From assembly GCA_050246115.1 (NCBI GenBank), contig JBFWWP010000003.1:124001-188000 (forward strand): DNA of 64,000 nucleotides, written 5' to 3'. The position numbers and the translations under genes are program-made. The notes beneath the pieces were generated by a model that was not told the origin of the DNA, did no database searches, and saw only the letters and a program-made list of their open reading frames with translations. This DNA is from JBFWWP01 sp050246115 (GTDB taxonomy: Bacteria; Planctomycetota; UBA8108; UBA1146; JAJFFE01). The number at the start of each line of letters is the position of its first letter. Position 1 is the first letter of the stretch. Shown piece after piece: positions 1 through 10,287 of the stretch.

Positions 1-1563
1 GTGTGTGCCGTGCTGGCCGTCGCCGGCGTGATCACAGCCGTGCTCCTCTCGGAACGAATCCAGGTCTCGCGTCTCACTCCGCTCCCGAAACCGCCGGCCG
101 CTTTGGTCGAGATCGCCCGCCAGCGCTTGGCGGCACTAGGCTACGCGAATCGTGACGGCTTCGACTCCGCGTACGGGTTCGCGGTGCGGGGGACGTACCT
201 CGCTTGGCTCGCAAAGCGCGGAGCTCACGATCCGGATTGGTGGCGTGCTCTCCGCGCGGAGCGGCCCTCCGCGATCCAGTTCTACTATCGCGAGAGCCCG
301 ACCCCGCTCCTCGCGCTCGGACTGTGGCGCATGGTCTCGACCCACAACCCGCCGAACACGACTCCGGGCATGCGACTCGTCGCGCTCGACCCCGCGGGCC
401 GGCTGGACTACCTCGAGGTCGTACCGGCATTCGACGCCGCGCCGGAGACCGCAGTCCCCAGCGCCCCCGCCACGCTGTTCGACGCGGCCGACTTGCCGAT
501 GAGCGAGTTCGCACCGACGCCACCCCACTTCGTGCCGCCCGGGTTCGCGGACGAGCGCCTAGCGTGGGAAGGACCCTGCCCGGGCGTGGATGGCGAGCGA
601 CTGCAAGTTCGCGCGGCGTTTCATCAGGGGCAGCCGGTGTATCTGCGGTTGGTTCCGCCGTGGAGCCAAGAGCCGAGTCGGGCTCCACTCAACCAGCCGA
701 ACGCAGCGCTCCAGACTGCGATCCTGGTCGTGGGCGCCATCGGCGCTGGGCTGCTCGCCATCCGCAACCTCAGGGCGGGACGCGGCCACCGTCGGGGTGC
801 GTTGCGTCTGGCCTTCTTCGTCCTTTGCTTGTTCCTGCCGGCATCATTCACCGTGGCTGCAAGCGACTTCTTGGGGCACCTCGGGTCGGCGACTCTTCAT
901 GCATTCCTGGTGTGGCTGTTCTACATTGGGCTCGAACCCGCCGTCCGCCGCATCTGGCCAACGATCCTCGTGTCGTGGATTCGATTACTCGATGGACGCT
1001 GGCGCGATCCGCTCGTCGGGAATCACCTCGTCGTCGGGACGGTGTACGGCTGTCTCTCGGTGCTGACTCTCCAAGGAGCGCGCCTCTGGCCCCAAGTGCA
1101 ACCCGACGCCAGCTGGATCCAGCTCGTGGCCTTGCACAGTCCGGCTTCCGCATTCGAGAAGTTGGTCGCCGGCGTGAACTCGGCCATACTGCCGACGCTC
1201 CTCGGTGTCGTGCTCCTGGTCTTGCTCCAGATGCTGCTCCGACGGCGGTGGCTCACCGTCTCGCTGGTCTTCCTGCTCGGGGTGCTCGTCCAGCTCGGGT
1301 CGAGCCCAATGCAGATTCTGTGGATCGTGCTCATGCTAGGCCTCTTCTTCGCCGTCTTCTTGCGCTTCGGCCTGCTCGCCACCGTCGTCGGGCAGACCAT
1401 CCAGGGCCTGTTCTTCCTGATCCCGCTCACCTTCGACGCGAACGCGTGGTACTTCGATCGCTCGCTGATGGTCTTCAGCTTCATCGCGGTGATCCTGACC
1501 TGGGGGCTGTGGGTCGCGTTGGACCCAAGAGCGCTGTCGAGCGGTCGTGGGCCTCTGCGTTGA
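1..1563 (+). CDS. Membrane C-terminal part of a probable serine/threonine protein kinase (5' end outside window)
   Basis: The frame is open from the first base, so the GTG at position 1 is probably internal and the gene probably begins upstream. The visible 520 residues start with one hydrophobic segment (about residues 3-17) followed by a soluble, probably extracytoplasmic domain (about 25-235), then some six to eight hydrophobic segments from about residue 240 to 510. This arrangement resembles the polytopic tails that follow the kinase domain in some planctomycete and acidobacterial Ser/Thr kinases. No kinase motif is inside the window, so the kinase assignment is inference from resemblance of the tail. 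An alternative is an unrelated polytopic membrane protein. It stands alone on the plus strand, 237 bases before lon. Confidence 0.55.
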   Translation: MCAVLAVAGVITAVLLSERIQVSRLTPLPKPPAALVEIARQRLAALGYANRDGFDSAYGFAVRGTYLAWLAKRGAHDPDWWRALRAERPSAIQFYYRESPTPLLALGLWRMVSTHNPPNTTPGMRLVALDPAGRLDYLEVVPAFDAAPETAVPSAPATLFDAADLPMSEFAPTPPHFVPPGFADERLAWEGPCPGVDGERLQVRAAFHQGQPVYLRLVPPWSQEPSRAPLNQPNAALQTAILVVGAIGAGLLAIRNLRAGRGHRRGALRLAFFVLCLFLPASFTVAASDFLGHLGSATLHAFLVWLFYIGLEPAVRRIWPTILVSWIRLLDGRWRDPLVGNHLVVGTVYGCLSVLTLQGARLWPQVQPDASWIQLVALHSPASAFEKLVAGVNSAILPTLLGVVLLVLLQMLLRRRWLTVSLVFLLGVLVQLGSSPMQILWIVLMLGLFFAVFLRFGLLATVVGQTIQGLFFLIPLTFDANAWYFDRSLMVFSFIAVILTWGLWVALDPRALSSGRGPLR

Positions 1564-1800
1564 CCCACTTCGCATCCAGTGGATTCGGTCAACTTGGCAG
1601 CCTCGTGTCAGTTCCCGACCTTCGCGGATATGGCCGAAGTCGCTTCGGAGCAACCCGTTGCCGCCGCCGTGGATACTACGGCACTCCATTCGCTAGTTGG
1701 TCGCCGTGGCACTGTCCCGTGACTGTCAACCTGTCATGGATGGTCGTCCGGCCTCGAAGGCTCGAGGAGGGAGGGACAAGGCCCAGGAAAGAGAGGCCCC

Positions 1801-4260
1801 ATGTCAGAACTCCAGAAGCTACCCGTTCTCGCACTGCGCAATGCCGTCCTCTTTCCGGGTGTGACTGCGCCCTTTGGCGTCGGCCGGGCCGCGTCTGCGG
1901 CGGCGGTGCGCGCGGCACTCGCCCGTGACGACAAGCTGATCTTCGTGGTGCTGCAGAAGGAAGACCAGGACGCGATCACCGCGGACAGCCTGCACACCCA
2001 GGGCACCGTCGCGCGCGTGCTGCAGGTAGAGCAAGCGCGCAACAACCTCAAACTGCTGGTCCAAGGAGAATACCGGGGAGTCGCCATCCGCTACGACCTG
2101 GCCGGGGATCACCTCGTGGCCGCGGTCGATCGCGCGCAGGAGTTCGCGCCCGAGCGGGTCGATCATCCCTTGGTTCGCGGACTCGAGCTCGAGCTGCGCT
2201 CCCGGGCGGTGGAGCTCGCGGGACGCATCGGACTCGCTCCGCCGGTGATCGAGCAAGCGCTCTCGGCCGTGAAGGAGCTCGGCCCACTCGCCGACGTGGT
2301 CGCGAGCTACCTGGAGATCGACGCCGCGGAGAAGCAGGTGCTGCTCCAAACGCTGTCGGTCGAGGAGCGACTTCGCCGCGTGCTGGTGCACGTGCAGCGC
2401 TTGATCGAAGTGCGCGAGGCCCAAGAGGACATCAAGTCGCGCGTACAGCAAGAACTCGGCGACCGCCAGCGCGAGATGGTGCTCCGTGAGCAGATGAAGG
2501 CCATTCAGCGTGAGCTCGGCGAGCAACCCGGGGGCGACGGGCTCGACGAACTGCAGCGCAAGATCGAAGCGTTGCAGCTACCGCCCGACGTCCGCAAGAC
2601 CGTGGATCGCGACCTGCGACGCCTACTCCAGATGGGCACGGAGTCGATGGAGGCGCAGGTGCTACGTACCTACCTCGAAACCGTGGCCGAACTCCCGTGG
2701 AGTGCCCGCAGTGAAGAGAAGCTCGACGTCTTGGACGCCGCACGCATCCTCGACGAAGACCACTACGGTTTGGCGGACGTCAAGGACCGCGTGGTCGAGC
2801 ACTTGGCGGTGCTGCGCCTGCGGGCCGATCGCGCCGCCCGCAACGGTACCACGGACACGACGCCGGCGGACGCGATCGAGACCGCCGCCGCCTCGGGCGC
2901 AGCGTCCGCGGGGCCCGCGCAACCGGAGGCATCGGAAGACCGCGAACTGCGCGCGCCGATCCTGCTCTTCACCGGGCCGCCCGGCGTCGGCAAGACGTCG
3001 ATCGCCAAGTCCATCGCGCATGCGACCGGCCGCGAGTACGTACGGATCTCTCTCGGCGGGGCGCGCGACGAGGCCGACATCCGCGGGCACCGTCGCACCT
3101 ACGTCGGCGCCATGCCGGGGCGCATCGTGCAAGGCCTGCGGCAAGCAGGCACGCGCAACCCGGTGTTCCTCCTCGACGAGATCGACAAACTCGGCATCTC
3201 GCACCAGGGCGACCCGGCGGCGGCACTGCTCGAAGTGCTCGACCCGGCGCAGAACAATTCCTTCGTCGACCACTACCTCGGCGTGCCGTTCGATCTCTCG
3301 GAAGTGCTGTTCATCGCCACCGCCAACTACGTGCAGAACATCCCGGCGCCCCTGCTGGACCGCATGGAGGTCGTGGACTTCTCGGGTTACACCGAAGCCG
3401 AGAAGCTCGAAATCGCCCGGCGCTACCTGTGGCCGCGCCAGCTTCGCGCGAACGCGCTCGACGCGCTCGACATCGCGATCACCGACGCCGCCTTGGCCCG
3501 GGTGATCACGTACTACACCCGCGAGGCGGGCGTCCGCCAGCTCGAGAAGGAGTTGGGAAAGCTGAGCCGCAAGATCGTCCGACGTGTAACGACCACCGAC
3601 GCCTCCCAACCGGTGAGGATCGACACCGGGGACATTTCCACGGCCCTCGGTCAACCGAAGGTGCGTCCGGAACAGGCTGACCGCGACCACCGGGTTGGAG
3701 TCGCAACCGGCATGTTCTACACGCCGGTCGGCGGCGACATCATGTTCGTCGAGGCAACGACCATGCGTGGCAAGGGTGAGCTGGTTCTTACCGGCCAGCT
3801 CGGTGAAGTCATGCGCGAGAGTGCTCGCGCCGCCTGGAGCTATGCGCGGTCGCACGCGCCCGAGTTCCTGATCGAAGCAAGTATGTTCGACCGAGACATC
3901 CACATTCACGTTCCCGCCGGTGCCATCCCCAAGGACGGCCCATCGGCCGGCGTCACGCTCGCGACCGCTCTGGTGTCGGCCCTGTCGGGAGTCGCGGTTC
4001 GCAGCGACATTGCGATGACGGGCGAGATCACCCTCACCGGGCGCGTCCTACCGATCGGTGGAGTGAAAGAGAAGGTCCTCGGCGCAGTCAGAGCCGGCAT
4101 CCGCAAGGTCATCCTGCCCAAGCAGAACGAGGACGACCTGCGCGAACTCCCGGAGGAAGTGCGTGCGTCCCTGGAGATCTACCCTGTGGAGCAACTGGAC
4201 GCGGTCTTCGATCTCGCTTTGACGGCGGGGGTCTTCCGACCGACGCCAGCACTTGGGTGA
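1801..4260 (+). CDS. lon: ATP-dependent protease La (Lon)
   Basis: This 819-residue protein is a cytoplasmic AAA+ protease that unfolds and degrades misfolded and regulatory proteins. It has the full Lon order: N-terminal substrate-binding domain (about 7-200), coiled-coil and helical region, AAA+ module with Walker A GPPGVGKT at 392-399 and Walker B FLLDEID near 458-464, and a C-terminal protease domain. The catalytic serine is S715 in PKDGPSAG and the lysine of the Ser-Lys dyad is K758 in GGVKEK, with the same 43-residue spacing as in E. coli Lon. The ATG start lies after a purine-rich GAGAGG. Just before Walker A sits an Ala/Thr-rich insertion of about 30 residues (about 350-380) that standard Lon lacks; it looks like a flexible linker. 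The gene appears monocistronic. Confidence 0.97.
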   Translation: MSELQKLPVLALRNAVLFPGVTAPFGVGRAASAAAVRAALARDDKLIFVVLQKEDQDAITADSLHTQGTVARVLQVEQARNNLKLLVQGEYRGVAIRYDLAGDHLVAAVDRAQEFAPERVDHPLVRGLELELRSRAVELAGRIGLAPPVIEQALSAVKELGPLADVVASYLEIDAAEKQVLLQTLSVEERLRRVLVHVQRLIEVREAQEDIKSRVQQELGDRQREMVLREQMKAIQRELGEQPGGDGLDELQRKIEALQLPPDVRKTVDRDLRRLLQMGTESMEAQVLRTYLETVAELPWSARSEEKLDVLDAARILDEDHYGLADVKDRVVEHLAVLRLRADRAARNGTTDTTPADAIETAAASGAASAGPAQPEASEDRELRAPILLFTGPPGVGKTSIAKSIAHATGREYVRISLGGARDEADIRGHRRTYVGAMPGRIVQGLRQAGTRNPVFLLDEIDKLGISHQGDPAAALLEVLDPAQNNSFVDHYLGVPFDLSEVLFIATANYVQNIPAPLLDRMEVVDFSGYTEAEKLEIARRYLWPRQLRANALDALDIAITDAALARVITYYTREAGVRQLEKELGKLSRKIVRRVTTTDASQPVRIDTGDISTALGQPKVRPEQADRDHRVGVATGMFYTPVGGDIMFVEATTMRGKGELVLTGQLGEVMRESARAAWSYARSHAPEFLIEASMFDRDIHIHVPAGAIPKDGPSAGVTLATALVSALSGVAVRSDIAMTGEITLTGRVLPIGGVKEKVLGAVRAGIRKVILPKQNEDDLRELPEEVRASLEIYPVEQLDAVFDLALTAGVFRPTPALG

Positions 4261-4345
4261 GGTGGATTCGGCTTTGCGCCAGCTCGACGTCGCCTCGAGG
4301 TGAGGGGAAGCGGACGGGCTCGCCCGTCGAGTCCCGTCGCCTCCC

Positions 4346-4888
4346 TCATGATGCGTCGCACAACGCTTGGAGCTTCACCAGGGTCGCGAGGTTGCGAGCG
4401 GTCCCCGACTCGCCGACACACTTGCCGACGGCGGCGACCAAGGGGCTGTCGGCGATACCGCTCGGACACCAGAGGTAGGCAACGCGCTTCCCCAGCGCCA
4501 TGACCTCAGGGGTCCAGCGCTGCTTCGAGAGCGCCGTGAGTTGGGTGCGGGCCTCCGAGTTTGCCAGCACCAGGATCAGCAGGCGTGATGGATCCGTCGC
4601 AACGTCGAGGAGCGGATTCTCCGCCACCGCTGCCGCAACCTCTGCAGCCGTGAGCACCGTGACACGAGCCGACACCTGCAGTTGGTCTTCCACGGCCCGG
4701 GCGATTCGGTCGGCCGGGTCGCCGCGGGCCGCCTTGGGAACGGTGAAGACCACGTTGCCACTGTTCAGCAGCGTGCGGACAGCACGATATCCCAAGCCCT
4801 CCACGAGTGCGCGCAAGTCGGCCATCGCCACGCGCTTCGCCCGACCCACGTTGATTCCGCGAAGAAGCGCCACCCGCGTGTCTGCCAC
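4346..4888 (-). CDS. DUF1697 family protein
   Basis: This 180-residue protein opens with the DUF1697 signature VALLRGINVG, followed by the conserved region LVEGLGYRAVRTLLNSGNVV. The family is widespread, small and cytoplasmic, and its function is unknown. I chose the GTG at 4888 because AGGAG lies seven bases upstream and the family homology starts four codons later; the open frame runs further upstream without homology. It converges with lon, 85 bases away, and its upstream side faces the histidine kinase gene. The C-terminal half has the family motif YLWCPSGIADSPL. Confidence 0.9.
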   Translation of the reverse strand: MADTRVALLRGINVGRAKRVAMADLRALVEGLGYRAVRTLLNSGNVVFTVPKAARGDPADRIARAVEDQLQVSARVTVLTAAEVAAAVAENPLLDVATDPSRLLILVLANSEARTQLTALSKQRWTPEVMALGKRVAYLWCPSGIADSPLVAAVGKCVGESGTARNLATLVKLQALCDAS

Positions 4889-5305
4889 GAAACCGCTCCT
4901 TCCGCGCTGCTTGCAGCTTCGCTGCCACCGGCTCGTAGCGTTTGCGCACCCGGGTCCCCGAGGGTCGCATTCCTCGTTCGTGCACGACGCACGCTCGACC
5001 TCGCGCAGGGCTCGCCTCACCCGCGCTCGCCTCGCGATCAGCCAGGGGACCGAGTGTAGCGCCGACCCGCACCGTCTCCATGCAGACGCCTCGGATCGGC
5101 GAACCCCTGCTGCCGGCGGCCCCCGCCCGAGACTCGCCCTGGCCTGGGCAAACGACTTCTCGGAAACAGCTTACGCAGGGCCGCTCGCGGGCGGCCCGAG
5201 ACCAACTCCGAACACGCCCGGCAATTTCTCAGGGTAAACCTCCGTTTTCGAATCATCCCCACCGATATCAAAAAGTCTGAGTCGGGATCCGGGAACAAAC
5301 TCGGA
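4889..5305. other. Divergent intergenic region between the DUF1697 gene and the hybrid histidine kinase
   Basis: No convincing gene is present. The stretch must hold the promoters of both flanking genes. It contains a perfect 7-bp stem with a 6-base loop (5178-5184 pairing with 5191-5197, GGGCCGC/GCGGCCC). A visibly A+T-richer patch at about 5225-5300 precedes the kinase gene and is the likeliest place for its promoter. I could not identify -35/-10 boxes with confidence. Confidence 0.4.
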
Positions 5306-8057
5306 ATGCCAGAGGCTCAGGGTTTCGAGGAGGCTTGCTTGACTACCGAGCCGCGCCAATCGGGTCAGTTGCGCTCCCTCGCGAGCGCGCCGAACCGAGC
5401 CCCTATGGCGGTTCTGGCAATCGCAGCGCTCGTTGCGAGTGTTCACTCGTGCGCGGCGGCGGGTTTGCACGAACTCGGCTGGTTCAACTCGGGCTCGTGG
5501 ACGGAGTCGTTCCTCGTCGGCGGCGGCCTGAGTCTACTTGCACTCCTGACATTCTCGTTGGCCGCCCACCGCCGCACGAACGGTGCCGGTGCTGCACGGC
5601 ACGCCGCGTCCCGTGAGGCTGACCCCGCCACTCCGGTCGTCGACAGCGACCTACTGTCGGTGTTCGTCGAGCACCTGCCGGCCGCAGTCGCCATGCTGGA
5701 TCGCGACATGCGGTACATCATGGTGAGTCGACGGTGGCTACAGACTTATCACCAAGAGCAAGAGCAGGTCATCGGTCGCTGTCACTACGATCTGTTCCCG
5801 AACATGCCGGAACGCTGGAAGGCGCTGCACCGCCGTTGTCTCGCGGGTGAGGTACTCCGGGCGGATGAGGATGCATGGCGACCTCCGGGCTGGGACTCCG
5901 ATCAGATTCTCCGGTGGGAGATCCGGCCCTGGAAGCCAGGGGGCGCAGACGAAGCGGAGATCGGCGGCATGCTGATGTTCGTCGAGGACCTCACGAGTAC
6001 ATTCAAGCTCCAACAAGGCGCCGCGGAAGCCGCCGCGCGCCTGGACATGGCCCTCGACGCGGGCGGACTGGGCTGTTGGGACTGGGACATCACGAGCGGA
6101 TTCGTCCAGTTCGATGCACGTTTCGCTGACCAGCTCGCGCTCCGTGAAGAGGAGATGCGGCCCAGCGCCGAGGAGTGGTGCCGTCGGATCCACCCGAGCG
6201 ATCTGGAGGTGACTCGCCGGGCGCTGGAGGCGCATCTCGCGGGCGAGACCCCGTTGTACGAGAACGAGCATCGGGTTCGGCATGCGGACGGATCGTGGCG
6301 TTGGATCCTGGACCGCGGCAAGGTCGTTGCCCGAGACGCCAACGGTGCGCCCGTGCGGATGGTGGGCACTCACGCCGACGTCTCGGCACGCAAGCGCCTC
6401 GAGCAAGAAGTGTGTTCATCGGAGCTGTTCCTGCGATCGGCCATCGATTCCCTCGATGCCCGTACAGCGGTGGTCGACGCTTCGGGTCAAATCGTGCTGG
6501 TCAACCGCGCTTGGAGAGGCTTCGAGGAGACCGAAACCCGAGCGTCAGAAGCCGAGGATTGCAACTGTCTCGCCGCCTGCAACGTCAGAACAGACCAGGT
6601 TCCCGAGGTGGCGCAGATCGGCGAGGCCATCCGCGCCGCGCTCGCGGGTCATAGCGAGCCCCGCCCGGTCGAGTATCGGTGCCGAAGCTCCGTGGGGCCG
6701 CGGTGGTTTCTGTGTACGGCCCGTGGCTTCGACGCCGGGCAAGAACGATACGCGGTGGTCACGCACCTCGAGATCACGACCATCAAAGAGGTCGAGGCGG
6801 CGCTGCATGCCCACAACGAGGAGTTGGCCACCGCCAAGCACGCGGCGGAGGCCGCCAGCCAAGCCAAGAGCGACTTCCTCGCCAACATGAGCCACGAGAT
6901 CCGCACCCCTCTCACCGCCATCATGGGTTACGCCGAGATCCTGCGGGAGGACCCACGGGTGGCCGCGAGTCCGGAGCAACGCGCGGCCACGATCGACACC
7001 ATCTGCACGGCCGGCCGGCACCTGATGGTCGTCATCGACGACGTCCTCGACATCTCCAAGATCGAAGCCGGCCAGATGAAAGTCGAGGAGACCGAGACCC
7101 TGCTCGCGCGAATCCTGAACGAAGTCGCCGGCATGATCCAACAGGGAGCGGCGGCCAAGAAGCTGACCTTCTCGACGAAGCTAGCCACCCGACTTCCCGA
7201 TCGCATCGTCACGGATCCGACGCGACTCCGGCAGATCCTGATGAACCTGGCCACGAATGCCGTCAAGTTCACGGCGAACGGTGGCGTGAAGGTCGTCGCC
7301 GGCATGGAGGAACGATCGGACGGAGCGCGGCTCATCATCGACGTCGAAGATACCGGACCCGGACTCTCACCGGAGCAGGGCGAGAACGCCTTCCGTGCCT
7401 TTGCTCAGGGAGACACTTCGGTCCGGCGTCGCTTCGGGGGCACTGGCCTCGGCTTGACCATCAGTCGCCACCTCGCCCGCTTGATGGGGGGCGATGTGGT
7501 CCTGGCCAAGTCGACTCCAGGAAGCGGCGCCTGCTTTCGGGTCGACCTACCGCTGCGACCTGTGCCGGGAGCTCACTGGTTCTCGAGCCTCACCGAACTC
7601 GAAGTCGAGCCTATCCCGAGTGGACCGCTACCCGCCTCGCGACTCGAGGGGCGGGTTCTCCTGGCGGAGGATGGACCCGAGAATCAACGCCTCATCGCCC
7701 ACATCTTGCGAAAGGCCGGCGCCGAGGTCGTGGTCGCGCAGAACGGTCGCGTGGCGTTGGACTTGCTCGACGAAGCCGAGGCCAATGCCGAGCCCTTCGC
7801 GCTCCTCGTTACCGACATTCAGATGCCGGAGATGGACGGCTACTCGCTGGCCCGCGCTACTGCGGAGCCGCGGTTCGACGCTGCCGATCATCGCACTGAC
7901 TGCACATGCGCTCACGGAGGATCGTGCTCGTTGCCTAGGTGCCGGCTGCGACGAATACGCAACGAAGCCGCTCGACCGCAAAGCGTTCCTCGCCCACTGC
8001 GCGAAGTGGCTCGAAGTAGGTAGGCTCCGGCAGTCGAGCACTGCGAACGCGGGGTGA
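5306..8057 (+). CDS. Hybrid sensor histidine kinase with C-terminal receiver domain, apparent frameshift near 7856
   Basis: Two hydrophobic segments (about residues 34-55 and 70-92) anchor the protein. Three PAS-like domains follow (about 112-235, 245-365, 375-495), then HisKA with the phosphorylated histidine H530 in SHEIRTPLTAIMG, and HATPase_c with EDTGPGLS and the G2 box GGTGLGL. The receiver domain starts at about 783 and has D837 in VTDIQMPEMDG. After the codons for SLAR the frame runs into unrelated sequence, while the rest of the receiver (LLRSRGSTLPIIALTAHAL, then the conserved ATKPL) continues in the next frame. Skipping one base in the run 7853-7856 restores a normal 916-residue protein. 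Without that correction the receiver is truncated and lacks its conserved Thr and Lys. It may be a sequencing error or a real mutation. No dedicated response regulator gene is adjacent. Confidence 0.85.
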
Positions 8058-8098
8058 GTCTCCCGCTTGCTGCGGACTCCGTCGACCTCCGAAAGAAA

Positions 8099-8127
8099 GG
8101 GGCCCCGGGATGAGATCCCGAGGCCCC
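8099..8127 (-). terminator. Intrinsic terminator of the sigma factor gene
   Basis: A strong hairpin with 13-base arms 8099-8111 and 8115-8127 (GGGGCC-CGGGAT pairing with ATCCCG-GGCCCC, one mismatch, 3-base loop). Read on the minus strand it is followed by TTTCTTTC, so it suits the end of the minus-strand sigma factor gene. It also lies 41 bases after the end of the plus-strand kinase and may stop both transcripts. Confidence 0.75.
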
Positions 8128-8159
8128 AGCGAAATGGGGGGTGCCAGTGTGAAGGCGCG

Positions 8160-9782
8160 CTACGGGTCCGCGAAGTCCTCGAGGTAGCGCGAACGATTGG
8201 GGCTCTGAAGCTTACGGATGGCTTGGTTCTCGATCTGGCGCGCCCGTTCGCGCGAGACGTTGAAGATCTGTCCCACCTCGTCCAGAGTGAAGACCAGCCC
8301 ATCCTCGAGGCCGAAGCGGAGCTTGAGCACTTCACGCTCGCGGTGAGTCAGCGTCTTGAGCGCGCTGCCCAGCCGTTCACGGAGCATCTCGTGGTGCGCG
8401 GCCGCGAGCGGTGACAACGCGCTGCGGTCCTCGATGACATCGCCGAGGTATCCACTGCCGTCGTCATCCAGGGGACTGTCCAGCCCCAAGAGCGGCCGCG
8501 AGGCTTCCTGTACCCGTTCGATCTCCGAGACCGAGAGTTCGGTCGCGCCTGCGATCTCCTCCGGACTCGGATCGCGGCCGAGCTGCTGGAACAAGGACGA
8601 GACGGCCTCGCGCACTTTGTACATGATGTCGTGCAGGTGAATCGGAATCCGAATGGTCCGCGACTGCTCGGCGAGAGCACGCGTGATCGCCTGCCGAATC
8701 CACCAGCTCGCGTAGGTGGAGAACTTGAAGCCGCGCTCGTACTCGTACTTCTCGACCCCGCGCATCAAGCCGGCGTTACCCTCCTGGATGAGATCCAGGA
8801 ACGGCAGCCCGCGGTCGCGGTACATCTTGGCGAACTTCACGACCAACCGCAGGTTACCCGCGGAGAGCTTGCGCTTGGCATGCTCGTAGAGCGAGAAGTG
8901 GCGTTCGAGGTGCTCGACTCGAGCGCGAAACGCTGTGACGTCTTCGAGCACCTGCACTTGCAGACCCACCAAGCCGGCAGCAACGTCGTCCCGTTGGGGT
9001 GCGCGGAGCATGGTTTCCATGGAGTCATGAAGCCGCAGGAGCCGATCCCGTTGTTCCTCGACGACCTCGGGCAAATAGTGGAGACCCGCGAGTTCGCTCG
9101 CGACTTCGTCGAGGCCGCTTTGGAGCTTGCTGCGGATCCGCTTGCGCGTGGTCACCGACTTGGCAGCGAGCCACTCCAAGAATCGGTCCTCGTTCCGTTG
9201 GATCAGGAGCTCGATGGGGGTCAGCTTCTCGACGAGTAGTGCCATCAGCACGTCGGTGTTCGGGCTGCCGGATGCCGGCAGCTGGTGAACGTCGTGCAGG
9301 CTCCTGAATCCCTCGACCACTTGGCGCGAGATCTGGGCCAAACGTCGCTGGCCGGCGCCGGAGCCGAAGATGGCCTGACGGAACGCCCCGCGAGAGACGT
9401 GAATCCGCTTCGCGTGGAGCAACTCCTCCGCGCGCGACAACAGCGGAACCTGCGCCATCTGTCGTAAGTACATGCGCACGGGATCATCCAGATCGACCGC
9501 CGGCGGTTCATGGTCGCCGGACTCCCCCGCCGCGGCGGGGCCGTCACAGAACTCGATCCCCTCGGCCTCCACCACTTCGAACACGCGATCGATCATCTCC
9601 GGCCCGTAGTTGGGGGCAGGGAAACATGCGCTGAAGCACGCGTACGTCACGGGTCCGGCCTTGCCGAGCTCGACCAGATCACGGATCCCGCTGGTGACAT
9701 CAGGATAGTGCGACGCCGGGTCGAGAACTTCGTCGTCGTGCTCGACGCCCAGCGCGCGCTCGGGTGTAGGATTTGCCGCCAT
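8160..9782 (-). CDS. rpoD: RNA polymerase sigma-70 factor, RpoD/SigA type
   Basis: This 540-residue sigma factor directs RNA polymerase to promoters. Region 1.2 is visible as DPVRMYLRQMAQVPLLSRAE (about 130-150), followed by a non-conserved region (about 160-320). Region 2 carries NLRLVVKFAKMYRDRGLPF, DLIQEGNAGLM and the region 2.3-2.4 core FKFSTYASWWIRQAI. Region 3 and then region 4, with the helix-turn-helix FTLDEVGQIFNVSRERARQI, complete the protein. ATG 9782 is preceded by GGAGGT at 6-base spacing; the open frame continues upstream without homology. The architecture fits a group 1 (housekeeping) or close group 2 factor. I cannot tell which without seeing the rest of the genome. It ends at the hairpin at 8099-8127. 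Confidence 0.92.
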   Translation of the reverse strand: MAANPTPERALGVEHDDEVLDPASHYPDVTSGIRDLVELGKAGPVTYACFSACFPAPNYGPEMIDRVFEVVEAEGIEFCDGPAAAGESGDHEPPAVDLDDPVRMYLRQMAQVPLLSRAEELLHAKRIHVSRGAFRQAIFGSGAGQRRLAQISRQVVEGFRSLHDVHQLPASGSPNTDVLMALLVEKLTPIELLIQRNEDRFLEWLAAKSVTTRKRIRSKLQSGLDEVASELAGLHYLPEVVEEQRDRLLRLHDSMETMLRAPQRDDVAAGLVGLQVQVLEDVTAFRARVEHLERHFSLYEHAKRKLSAGNLRLVVKFAKMYRDRGLPFLDLIQEGNAGLMRGVEKYEYERGFKFSTYASWWIRQAITRALAEQSRTIRIPIHLHDIMYKVREAVSSLFQQLGRDPSPEEIAGATELSVSEIERVQEASRPLLGLDSPLDDDGSGYLGDVIEDRSALSPLAAAHHEMLRERLGSALKTLTHREREVLKLRFGLEDGLVFTLDEVGQIFNVSRERARQIENQAIRKLQSPNRSRYLEDFADP

Positions 9783-10195
9783 GTGTGGACCTCCATCCAC
9801 GAACCCCTCCCCGCAGGCCACCGGATCGGCGCGCGAGCGCGCCGCCGACCTCGAGGAAGGACTCGGACACCATGGATTACGCAAAAACCGGTCCGTGAGG
9901 TTCCGACTTTCTCCCCAAACCGCGCGGCATCGGCTTCCGTGCCCTCCCGGGGACTGCAGCGGGCGCCGTCGGTGCACGGAACCGTCGCGTCGACCGACCG
10001 ACCAACGCCCCGACGATGCGATTGCCCCAAACCGGGTAATTGGCGGCACACCAGTACCGCGGTTGCAAAATCGGGTCACGGATCCGGCATACCCGAGGGC
10101 TACGGCGTCGTGGAGAAGTGCAGGATGGGCGAGGGCTCGTACACGGACTCAGCGCAGCGGTACACGTACTCGTACACGATCGAACGGAGCCAGGA
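9783..10195. other. Upstream region of the sigma factor gene, no intact gene
   Basis: No open frame here has recognisable protein character. The part nearest 9782 must contain the sigma factor's promoter and leader. Towards the right end is a short repetitive stretch in which TCGTACACG occurs twice (10137-10145 and 10170-10178) with another TACACGTAC between, directly before the fossil gene start at 10196. Confidence 0.4.
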
Positions 10196-10287
10196 GTGAA
10201 GCTGGACCACGAGCGATTGGACGTCTGGTAGGCAAAGCGCTGGCTACGTCTGAACCAGAAGCTGGGCGAGGCGCAGGGGAGGAATGA
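10196..10287 (+). pseudogene. Possible remnant of a four-helix-bundle (23S rRNA intervening-sequence type) protein gene
   Basis: A GTG preceded by AGGA starts a peptide VKLDHERLDVW that ends at once in TAG. This resembles the usual N-terminus of the small four-helix-bundle proteins related to the 23S rRNA intervening-sequence protein. Shifting frame after the tryptophan gives GKALATSEPEAG, which could continue the first helix before homology fades. No intact gene remains. The identification rests on eleven residues plus the shift, so it is weak. Confidence 0.3.

Noticed and set aside
1700..1730. TGGCAC near 1708 as half of a sigma-54 promoter for lon
   Set aside because: The required GC element at the proper distance (TTGC) is missing; only the -24 half is present.
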